Shown here one piece after another: positions 1-9,325 of a stretch of DNA of 22,148 nucleotides; the first letter of the stretch is position 1; the number at the start of each line of letters is the position of its first letter. The stretch lies in assembly GCA_036897095.1 (NCBI GenBank), contig JAYMSP010002869.1, positions 1 to 22,148 of the forward strand, given 5' to 3'. The stretch comes from Plantago elongata (Eukaryota; Streptophyta; Magnoliopsida; Lamiales; Plantaginaceae). Both the position numbers and the translations under genes were made by a program. The notes beneath the pieces were generated by a model, which worked only from the letters and a program-made list of their open reading frames with translations, was not told the origin of the DNA and did no database searches.

Positions 1-720
1 CCCCATCCCCCCCATCCCCGCCGCCAGATCCGCCACCGGAATTAAGCTGTAGCCACTACCAATCGGCCACCGGAAAATTCCGATGCGGCTCAATCGACTT
101 TCTGCGACTCAAATTAAGCTGTAGCCAAGGTGTTGATTTCCATTAGCAAGCAGTCTGTGTATGATTTGATTGGATGAATAGTAGCCTATTCAGGGTAAAA
201 TGAATGTACAATACAACCATTCAAATTTCTCCTATTTCAATTGCATTCCAAACACAATTTCACCAAAAATAAATACTTATCCAAATTGAATGCCACTCAG
301 CCCCTTAATCATTTTTTAACACGGAGAAAAGTGATGGTCTTCGATTACGCAGTGTCTCAGCCGCTCAACTACAATCACTTTGGCACTTTATAATTATTTT
401 GAAAATGAAATAAAGTATATCAACTTAAAATATGTAAACTATATAATTATTACAGTTTACTGGATATCCAGTCGAACGAATTAGTGAAATGTAGATCAAA
501 TTGGGAATAGATATTTGTCCGTGCATGTCATTAGATTAAGTGGATTAGATGGCGTAAATGTTTGACGAAAGAAAAATGATTAGGACTGCAATTCACAAAG
601 TGAAACAAATCGAATTTGCATGAACCAAAACTGAACCATATGTAGCATTGTTAATAATCAGGCATGGCAAACTGGTGAAATATAAAATTATTTAAATATA
701 ATCGTAATCGGGCTGTATTA
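1..720. other. Intergenic sequence with short GC-rich direct repeats at the left edge
   Basis: No coding region is recognisable. The first 130 bases are much more GC-rich than what follows. They contain the same 15-base string, starting ATTAAGC and ending TAGCCA, near 41 and near 113, and a GCCACCGGAA string near 30 and 67. From about 130 onward the sequence is plain AT-rich plant intergenic DNA. The GC-rich edge may be the end of a repeat that continues to the left, but nothing identifies its family. Confidence 0.5.
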
Positions 721-971
721 CTTCATCCATCCCGTCCTAAACTTTTCAGTTTGTCATTTTTGTTGTCCTAACTAAAGCTTTTTATTTTCATTTGTATTCA
801 TTTTTAGCCCAACTTTAACATTAGAATATTCTGACAATAGCTCAAATTGCATTTCATGTCACTCAGTTATAAACAAAATTACTCTTGTCTTATTATTTTA
901 TAAAAACAGTACTCTTATTTTATTTTTTGAATTCAAAATTGTTTGAGAAGATTAGAACGGAATAGAGGAAG
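721..971. mobile_element. Stowaway-like MITE (Tc1/mariner-type), about 251 bp
   Basis: The two ends form imperfect terminal inverted repeats. The left end begins CTTCATCCATCCCGTCC and the reverse complement of the right end begins CTTCCTCTATTCCGTTC. About 22 of the first 28 bases match, and most differences are transitions. The element is flanked by TA on both sides (719-720 and 972-973), the mariner-type target duplication. The inside is AT-rich and non-coding, as expected for a non-autonomous element. The family assignment rests on the TA target, the length and the C(T/C)(T/C)C..CCGTCC-like terminus. Confidence 0.75.
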
Positions 972-1960
972 TAGTAGGGTATTAAATATAATTATATATT
1001 TTATTATTTTATATTTATTGAATTACAAATGAACTAAAATAAAAAGTTAGAATGAGTTTGGGAGAAAGGTAGATCAAAATGTAATACAACCACTGTACAC
1101 CGCCAGGCTACCTTTTTTAGCTGTTGCAGGCTATTAACAAGCTAGAATACATTTTGGGGAGTTAAAAATGTACTTGACATTGAGAAGTATATATGGGCTA
1201 TCAGCTATGCATAAAATTGAGAAGGGCTTGTTGCAAAGAAATTGTACCAAAGTGTGCTGCAGACCAATTATTCTCCATATGAGCCATGTACAAATGCATC
1301 ACGGTCATGGATGGTGAGCTTTAAATTAATATTCACTAAATTTTGAATAGTTATGAACATAATAATATTTTTATTATGACGACAAAGTAAGCACACAAAC
1401 CATGACAATGAAATAAAATAAGAAACATGCTGAAAGTATGCCCGAAAGGAGATACAGGTGATTAAACATCAAGTTTATTTATTTGTCAGGATAATCCAAG
1501 TATAGGCACATGTTTCTAAACTCTATAACACAATTATGCATGTCACCTAGTTATCATGAGTTGCCTAAGTTTAATTAAGCTGGACATTATTAATGTACGT
1601 CATATTTATTAAGCACGGTTAGTATTACTAATAAAGAATTTTGAATTCGGACTTGTTACTTTAAAAATTTAGACGTTCTAAAAAAAATCAGAATGTTTTG
1701 AAGTATTAGATTACATAAAAAATGAAAAATAAATAAATTAAAACAAGTAAATATTAAATAAATTAAAACAAGTAAATATTATGAGTCAATACAATAATTT
1801 TTTATTTTATGCTTATTTCATTACGTGGCCAATTCAGTATTTTTCATTCCGTCGAATTGAGATTTTGTACTGCTAAAAGCTGAGCTGAGTAACACAATTA
1901 GGTTGTGTTCTCTTTAACTGAAAATCACTTCAGTTCAGCTCGGTTCAGTTATAATTTATA
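972..1960. other. Intergenic AT-rich sequence
   Basis: No gene or RNA is recognisable here. The only structure I can support is the short perfect tandem repeat at 1731-1780, listed separately. No frame on either strand is long enough to argue for coding. Confidence 0.5.
1731..1780. repeat. Perfect tandem duplication, 2 x 25 bp
   Basis: The 25-base unit beginning AAATAAATTAAAACAAG is present twice, head to tail and without mismatch, at 1731-1755 and 1756-1780. The lack of divergence suggests a recent slippage duplication. It is AT-rich and intergenic. Confidence 0.9.
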
Positions 1961-2209
1961 CTCCCACTGTCCCGGTTTGAAAGTCTCACTTTTCATTTTG
2001 GGCTGTCCCGATTTGAAAGTTCCGTTTCCTTAAATAGAAAATCTATGTCATACTTTATACATTATCTCTCATACTTTATTTACCATTTCTCCTATTTTAT
2101 TTAATTACATTTATAACTTATTACCTTCTTTTCATCTTTTTTACTTTATCATATTTTTATTAAAATTTGTACTCAGTTCCACGGGAACCTCGAATCGGAA
2201 TAGAATGAG
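1961..2209. mobile_element. Stowaway-like MITE, about 249 bp, right end degraded
   Basis: The left end reads TA|CTCCCACTGTCCCGG, very close to the common plant Stowaway terminus (CTCCCTCCGTCCCGG as I remember it). The right end, ending ...GGAATAGAATGAG|TA, is a decayed inverted copy. TA lies at both boundaries (1959-1960 and 2210-2211). A second GTCCCGATTTGAAAG motif at about 2008, echoing the terminal GTCCCGGTTTGAAAG, lies inside the left part. The interior is T-rich and non-coding. Confidence 0.65.
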
Positions 2210-2714
2210 TACCTTACTTCAGTAAATCTGAGGATAACATATCTTACATTACTAATTTGCTGGTCAGGAAGCAATAGCACAAACACAAAGTACATATGCT
2301 CTGGGGAGCAATTGATATTATCGCCATCTCAACCGGTTCGATGATTTCGAGATGATATTTAATGACTTAATTATCCCACTATTCACGATTAATTGCACCT
2401 GTTTTCCAAAATTATGACACCTCTCAATCTCTAATTAATGATATGCAGTATTTTTTGGTTCTTGTTATCTCACAAAGTTGTTTCTAAAATTCAGAATTTC
2501 AGATGTCCAACTCCACTGGTAGTTTTTGCAATAGATGAAATTAATGAAATGAGGATCTAATTCGATCGAATTCATTACTATATTGAAAAAATATTTTGAT
2601 CAGATGAGAGAGATCATAAATGCACCTCGTTGTACGAACTACGAACCATAAAGGGCAGCTACTTAATAACATTACTGTGTCCCGACTATACTATAAATTA
2701 ATAACTAAGTAATA

Positions 2715-2957
2715 CTATTTTCATCTTAATTTAAATATTCTGTAAAAATATGCACAAATTTTAATACAACTACTGAATTATTAAAATTGAAAGAGTACAC
2801 ATAAAGGTGGTGGAGCTTGGACACATATTTTAATACAATCAATTAAATTTATTTTAATTATAATATTGAACTTTGTATACAAAAATAATCTAATGAGACA
2901 ATGAATTTTGAACAACCTAAAATAAAATATAAAATATTTAAATTGAAACGGAGGTAG
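2715..2957. mobile_element. Stowaway-like MITE, about 243 bp
   Basis: Counting the flanking TA, the left terminus (TACTATTTTCATCTTAATTT, continuing AAATATT) and the reverse complement of the right terminus (TACTACCTCCGTTTCAATTT, continuing AAATATT) match at 21 of 27 positions. All six differences are transitions, as expected of an old methylated element losing CpG and C residues. TA flanks both sides (2713-2714 and 2958-2959). The open frame on the minus strand from 3173 to 2781 runs through it and is not a gene. Confidence 0.7.
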
Positions 2958-3160
2958 TACTAACCAGTAACCACTGTTGATATTCGTAAAATCAGAATTA
3001 CTTAGATGTTCACGTCTATAAAAAATAAGAATATCATACGTAATAATTTGATCTATTAAATTTAGACCTCCTAACATTGAGTGTACTTTCATACACTTAT
3101 ATAATTTCGACCAGAATATAAATTTCTGACTTCGTACCACGAGTCCGGAATTATATAGTA

Positions 3161-3401
3161 CTCCTTCAAACACGTATTCCTTTTAAAAACTTCGCACGAA
3201 ACTAGATACATTAGAAAAATAGCAAAAAAATACCTCCACTAACTAATTTAATATTCATATTATATTAAAAAATTAACTCAATTAACTAAAAACTTCCACT
3301 AACTAATTTAATATTCATATTATAATAATATACAAATAATTTATTTAAAATTACTGTTGAATTTTTTTTTTATGTATTATTGTACGGAATGGAGGAAGGG
3401 G
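3161..3401. mobile_element. Possible fourth Stowaway-like MITE, about 241 bp
   Basis: TA|CTCCTTC at the left and GGAAGGGG|TA at the right give inverted ends with TA duplications and the same size class as its neighbours. However, the match fades after about seven bases, so this is tentative. If real, its right end is only about 100 bp upstream of the TATA box assigned to the acyltransferase gene. Confidence 0.3.
3235..3324. repeat. 30-bp perfect direct repeat with 60-bp offset
   Basis: The string beginning TCCACTAACTAATTTAATAT occurs at 3235-3264 and again at 3295-3324, identical over 30 bases and offset by exactly 60. The bases between are also AT-rich, with a TTAACT-AATTAACTAA pattern. It is probably a local duplication. 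Confidence 0.85.
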
Positions 3402-3498
3402 TACCAAAAAATGAACAGAAGCACTGACTAATATACTACCAAAATAAAACTGTTCGTCGTCTAGCCTTAGCCTACCAGTAGTAGTAGACTAGTAGTAT

Positions 3499-3505
3499 TA
3501 TATAA
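3499..3505 (+). promoter_or_regulatory. Candidate TATA box of the acyltransferase gene
   Basis: TATATAA lies 77 bases upstream of the start codon at 3576. Transcription starting about 30 bases downstream would give a leader of roughly 45 nt. A TAG-rich microsatellite-like run lies just upstream (about 3475-3497). Assignment is by position and motif only. Confidence 0.45.
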
Positions 3506-3575
3506 TAGCCATAGAACACAACGTCAGTGAACCACATCACACCACTACACTCTGACCCGACTCGTCAAAACCAAT

Positions 3576-6500
3576 ATGGAGCTACCGGAAATGGAATCCA
3601 TGGCCTCATCCATCGGAGTCTCCGTGGCAGTTCTCCGATTCCTCCTCTGCTTCGCTGCCACGATTCCGGTCAGCTTCTTCCACCGTTTCGTTCCCGGTGG
3701 CCCCACCGCCCGCCACATCTACGCTGCAGCCACCGGAGCGATCCTCTCCTACCTATCCTTCGGATTCTCCTCCAATTTGCACTTCATCGTCCCGATGCTC
3801 TTAGGTTACGCATCCATGGTTGTTTCCAGGAAGCACTGTGGCACTCTCACCTTCCTGCTTGCCTTTGGTTACCTTATTGGATGGTACGTTTGACTTTGTT
3901 GCTACTGATTCTCGATCTGTCTTGTTGCTTTTGCTTTATCTGGTGAGATTTTGTTTGCCTTGTCAATCACGAAAGGTACTCCATGTGAACAGCTGGTACT
4001 TTGATTGATATCGATACTGTGTTAATTCGGAATCAGCTTGATTTGTTTTTGGAATTAGCTGTGCTCATTGTTAATTAGGAATCATGTTGATTACGATTGT
4101 GTCATTGAGTGAACAGGACAAGTTAAAAATTAAAATTATGGGATTGAGTACTTACTCTAAATGAGATTTGTGCAAGTTGCTATATGCGAAGAATCGTAGA
4201 TGCATGTCTTCGGATTTGTGCTTGGGGTGTTATGTGAACAATGTGTTAGTGTTGCTTTTAGTAACTGTAGAAATAATGAAAATGGATAACATATATGCAC
4301 ACTAGCTTCCTTGTTTTGATGTAAGATTGAATGTTGGGAGATTGCTAGCAGACACGGCCTGAGGAATTCTGGGTTCACTTATTTTTGGTGGATTTTAGTG
4401 TAGTCTACTTGAGTTGCAGATAGTGTAGACTGTAGAGGCCTAGATGATGACAACTCGAGAACCCCCCCTTTAACGTGTTCTTCAATACATATATACTACA
4501 TCTGAATTATAATCTGTTTAGTTAGCTATACCGTTGTACCTACTCAACTCATAAACTGGTGGCTGAAAGGTTTGCTTAATGTTGGATTGACGTAATTTTC
4601 TCGTTCACTGGACAAGCCTATAAATGAAAAGGGTTAGATTTGTGGTGTATTAGTTGATTTATTTTAAGATGATTAAGGCTGTCAATGTAACATCTAATCT
4701 GCTTCTATTCTTCCTCAAATCTGGATTCATGCAAGTTGATTTCTAGAGGGAAAAGAATGATAAAGTACCTTATTTCTATCAACATAAAATGCAATTTCTT
4801 TGAGAATACAGTTCATTCAGTTTTTTTTTGACAATTGGTATGTGCACGTGTAGCCATGTATACTACATGAGTGGCGATGCATGGAAGGAAGGAGGAATAG
4901 ATGCTACAGGTCAGCACATCTCATAATTGTTCTGTGTTCTGTCATTTTTTGTCTATCTATACGGAATTCTGAGATAGTATTACAAAATACAAACTCTACA
5001 AGAGAAACTACTTGAAACAGAAATCTTGTATCAGAAGGATTGTTCCTTGCATGCATCTATTTACTGCATCCATATGAACTTTGTCCCTTTCATGACAGGC
5101 TACCCTGTCAGTTGAAAGTTCAAGTCATGATGTGGTAATTTCTGTCATAATAATGGCAATCATCTTTTCTTTTTGGTCAGTGGTAACAAGGTCATCATCC
5201 TTTTCTATTCCCTAAATTCTCGTTCAGGACTATGCGCAAGGAAAGCTCCTCTTTGTGCAGCTCCAGTTTGTTAAAATATTTAACTGGACTGTTGTGTAAT
5301 GCAGCAGCAATTCTCCAAATTATTTTATGTTGAGAACAATCTAGTTTAGAATCATTGTCTCATTGTAACTGGAATACCCCTTTCAGCCAATTATTTGAAT
5401 TTTTTTACGTTACAAAGTACCTTTAGAGTTTGACTGTCCAACATTCCATATACGATTTCAGCTCTGTCAACGATGGATGTGCTGATGTCCAATAAAAGAT
5501 AAGATCATTGCTGTTTCTTATTGGTCTTGGAGGTTTTAATTTGCAGGAGCTCTGATGGTGATAACTCTAAAAATAATATCATGTGTCATCAATTACAATG
5601 ATGGTCTCCTCAAAGAGGAAGATCTACGTGAGGCCCAGAAGAAAAATAGGTTGCTCAAGTTGCCATCATTACTGGAGTACTTTGGTTACTGTCTCTGTTG
5701 TGGAAGTCACTTTGCTGGTCCGGTGTATGAAATGAAAGATTATCTGGAATGGACTGAGAGAAAAGGGGTATTGATTGTATTAATTTTCATATGTTCTACT
5801 TCTCTGAAGTGTGATTCATCGATGGACCTATTGATTCATCTCCATATCACCTTTGACAGATCTGGTCTCCAGCAAAGGGAAAGACCCCCTCTCCATATTG
5901 GGCAACACTGAAAGCAATTCTGCAAGCTGCCATTTGTATGGGGCTGTATCTATATCTTTCACCGCAATACCCACTTTCTCGCTTCACCGAACCAGAATAT
6001 AAGGAGTATGGATTCTTGAAACGGTTAAGTTATCAGTACATGTCAGGCTTCACAGCTCGTTGGAAATATTACTTCATTTGGTCTATCTCGGAAGCTTCTA
6101 TCATTATTTCTGGTCTGGGATTTTGTGGCTGGACAGATTCCAGTCCGCCCAAACCCCTGTTTGACCGTGCGAAAAATGTTGATGTTTTGGGTGTTGAGTT
6201 GGCAAAAAGTTCTGTCCAGCTCCCACTTGTTTGGAATATTCAAGTCAGCACCTGGCTAAGACACTGTACGTTGTTTTTTTCAATGTGCATTTAATTTTTC
6301 AATGGCATGGTTGATTTTTGCTCTTTTCACTGCTAAAGACATCTTCCTTGACCTTCTAAGTAATACAGATCCTTAGTCAGACCATTCTTGATTACAAAAA
6401 CACATGATTGTCTTGAAAATCTGAAATAGTTGCTAGAAGTGCAACCTGGTTACCATTTACTTTCTTTGACATTTTGAATATGCTGCGAGTAAAAAAATAA

Positions 6501-7778
6501 GATTACAGGCCTCTTCAGTTTGTTCAGCAGGAATGTTGAGTTTTGCTTTTTGTGTGCCTGCACAGTTGATAGTTCATAATGCCAGAGCAAGTTATTGTCT
6601 AACTATTAGTACTATTTTCAGATGTTTATGAGAGATTGATTCAGAAGGGTAAGAAACCAGGTTTCTTCCAGTTGTTGGCTACTCAGACCGTGAGTGCAGT
6701 GTGGCATGTAAGTATCAACTATCAGGCATATCGATTTTTTGCTCAAATTACTGGAGCTGTCTCTCCCTGTATTATCTTTTCTGAGTACAACTATCATAGA
6801 CGAAAGCCACAATGCAGTTTTCTTACATCAATGTGAATAGTAGTATAAACAAAGGTTAAGGTTGGGGATAGGCATGGAGTATGTGTGCAGGTGAAGTACG
6901 TGGCAACATTATCATTCACTCACCTCAACAAAAGTTTGTTTTTACAATATGTTTCACAAATAATGATATATGCATCACAATTCATTTGGTAAGATAAGAT
7001 AAAAACTAGATTTTACATTTGTCAGCTCATGATTTGGCACTCTAATTCTAAAGTTCTTCCCGATACCATTTTTCTTGAGCATATCAATTCTGCACTCAAA
7101 GCTACACTGCTGATTTTGGACCACTATTAAAGAACGAAGTATATCTGATGAGTAAATTTTAAGATATTAAACTTATTTGATAAGCTTTTCCCTCGGGGTT
7201 CACCTCCCTCCTGCTTACATACTAGCTCATGTGCCCAGATCATGGTAGAAGAACGCATACTGATTATATATGTTTTCATTTTTTCACAGGGATTGTATCC
7301 TGGCTACATCATATTCTTTGTTCAATCTGCTTTGATGATTAATGGCTCAAGAGGTAACCGCTTTGAATTCACCTGGTCAAGCATTTCTTCATGCCCTTCT
7401 TCATTATATAGCTTCTAATAACTTATTTTTGTTCATGAGCAGTTCTTTACAGATGGCAGCAAGCCACTTCGAATGCTCTGTTCAAGTACACATTTATGCT
7501 CTTGAATTTTGGTTATACGATGCTCGTTCTGAACTACTCAGCAGTTGGTTTCCAGGTTAGTTCATCTCCCATTTCTCAAGTTGCTTCAGAAATTAACTAT
7601 TTTCATCTAATGGTTTTTAATACTTCTTTGTATGCAGGTATTAAGCATGCATGAAACATTAGTTGCATATGGAAGTGTATACTACATTGGAACCGTCATT
7701 CCCATTACATTAATCCTACTCAGCAAAGTAATTAAGCCACCAAGACCGGCCAGATCCAAACCTCGGAAAGATGAGTGA
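3576..7778 (+). CDS. LPLAT1: Lysophospholipid acyltransferase, MBOAT family (LPLAT1/LPCAT-like), 8 exons, complete
   Basis: Exons: 3576-3883, 4854-4909, 5547-5767, 5860-6265, 6622-6707, 7290-7353, 7443-7555 and 7638-7778. All introns are GT-AG and the phases join to an unbroken 464-residue protein, close to the 462 residues I recall for Arabidopsis LPLAT1 (At1g12640). The family transfers acyl groups from acyl-CoA to lysophosphatidylcholine and related lysolipids in the ER membrane (Lands cycle), supplying edited phosphatidylcholine for membranes and seed oil. Hydrophobic segments lie at about 13-37, 46-64, 67-83 and 88-107, with more towards the C-terminus. MBOAT signatures are VWNIQVSTWLRH (Asn321) and VSAVWHGLYPGY, whose His359, the presumed catalytic residue, is the last codon of exon 5. 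The protein ends RKDE, a dibasic -3/-4 pattern that could act as ER retrieval. The start was chosen because it begins the conserved N-terminus (MASSIGVSVAVLRFLLCF follows). No key residue is missing. Confidence 0.95.
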
Positions 7779-8040
7779 GATCTGTATTCTGTGATTGACC
7801 TTTTGCCGAGTGGAATGAAGTTAGTCGAAGAGTAGACTTTTTATTCTCATGTTTCTGTTTTGTAGCTTGTGAAATGTAATTCGTTATCATGGATGTTGAG
7901 TCTCTCAACATTCAGCGCAATTCAGGTTATGGCGTTTAAACCATCTTTAACTGACAACGTTGACATTATTCATGGTAATGGATTACACTGTAACTGTTTC
8001 ATTATAAATGATTACATTGAGCAGAAAACAGGCATTTGAA
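7779..8040 (+). other. Probable 3' UTR of the acyltransferase gene
   Basis: The sequence after the TGA stop has GT/T-rich stretches and AT-rich hexamers (for example TATAAATG near 8004) of the kind plants use loosely for polyadenylation. There is no sharp signal, so the 3' end is approximate. Confidence 0.35.
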
Positions 8041-9240
8041 ACTGGATTGTTTGAGTTTTGAATGTTACCTACCCCATGTTGTTCACAAAAGCTCTATCAG
8101 TTAAATCCTGGAAATAACAGATCTGCTGATATCAACCAATCCAATTGCTTCGGAAAGGGAAAGCTCCATCATGTCCGACTTGCCCTCTCCTAATAGAAAT
8201 GAATCCGATTGCACAAAAATCGATCTGTTTTCTTCGGTTTATTCCAAGACAAGAATTGAATACACATCAGATCCCAATCAAAGAACTATTCATATTTTGT
8301 TTGAATCAAAATAAGTCATAGCAGATGATAACACACATCATCTCATTAGATCACATTCGTCTTCACATGAACAGATGAGCTTGAATAATTTTCTCATAAC
8401 TTGAAATCTATGACGAATGCAAAACCAGGCCGCGGCTAAAATGAATCTGCTTCATACTTCACAAGTTCATCTTCTGAAATCATGAATATCAACAATAGTA
8501 TTAATTAATGAATTATAAAAAACTAACCACAAAAACTGTTGAGCTGAACTGACAAAAAGTGATTGAATATATCTGGCTCCTTGGCATTTGGGTTAGGACC
8601 AAGATCTAGTAGCTGATAAATTGTATGTCTTGTGAGTTAGCTCAATAATAAATATAATAGTGACTTTAAACATGCAGCTGGATAGCTGACTTTTGCAGCC
8701 CATTTGTTCCCAATCCAATAGATAGCCAGAAGACATGATAATGCAATTACATTACACTGATAAACAAAGACTTGAGTGAGTTGTGTTGCTAAGTTGTATT
8801 ATCATCTCCATTTTGGACCACCCTTTGTGTAATGTATAGAAGATAGATAAAAACACTGTTGTGTTGTGGGAAGTGTTGCATGTGCTTTAGGCCCTATCAT
8901 TGTGTGATTTTTAACTGATTTACATCCCATGTTCTGGCCTCAGCCCCACCCTCATCACCTCCTCATTATACACTCTAGAGGATAAGCTGATTGCAACTCC
9001 TATTGTACTTTGACCTCCCGCCATGTTACTTGCACTCGTATATTATCGAACTCAAGATGTACTAATACAACTGTAGAATTCACTTGTGTGTTAATGTTTC
9101 GCGTGAAAACCAACAAGGCAACGCTATAGTAAGTGTACGTCTGGTAGGCGGTATTTCGGTAGCCATCCTTTTGTTATAGGATCAACAAATGCATAAACCG
9201 GAGTTGTTTTACATTGCATCTATTGGGTGCATAGGGATCA
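8041..9240. other. Intergenic region, no gene recognised
   Basis: No conserved coding segment, tRNA, rRNA or known plant microRNA string was recognised on either strand. The sequence is AT-rich and low in long open frames. A CT-rich patch at about 8936-8975 does not continue into any readable exon. Confidence 0.5.
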
Positions 9241-9242
9241 AA

Positions 9243-9325
9243 ACATAGTAGCTCAGTTGGTAAGACTCTTCACCTGCAATTAATAAGTCAGTGGTTCAAA
9301 TCACCTTCACCGGCAAACAAAAAAT
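9243..9325 (+). repeat. tRNA-derived SINE-like fragment (copy 1)
   Basis: A near-perfect RNA polymerase III A box (TAGCTCAGTTGG, 9249-9260) is followed at the right spacing by a B box (GGTTCAAATC, 9293-9302). The surrounding bases do not make a tRNA acceptor stem or a credible anticodon arm, and an A-rich stretch (CAAACAAAAAATTAATA) follows. It shares the string TTGGTAAGACTCTTCA with the element at 11756, pointing to a common dispersed tRNA-derived family and not a working tRNA gene. No clear target-site duplication was found. Confidence 0.55.

Noticed and set aside
2781-3173. 130-codon open frame on the minus strand
   Set aside because: It runs across a Stowaway-like MITE and AT-rich DNA, has a low-complexity composition and no recognisable domain.
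3527-3946. 139-codon open frame on the plus strand overlapping acyltransferase exon 1
   Set aside because: It is an out-of-frame shadow of the GC-rich first exon. The in-frame reading matches LPLAT1 residue by residue, and this one matches nothing I know.
9243-9325. Functional tRNA gene
   Set aside because: Box A and box B are present, but there is no matching acceptor stem and no credible anticodon arm. It is treated as a SINE-like remnant.
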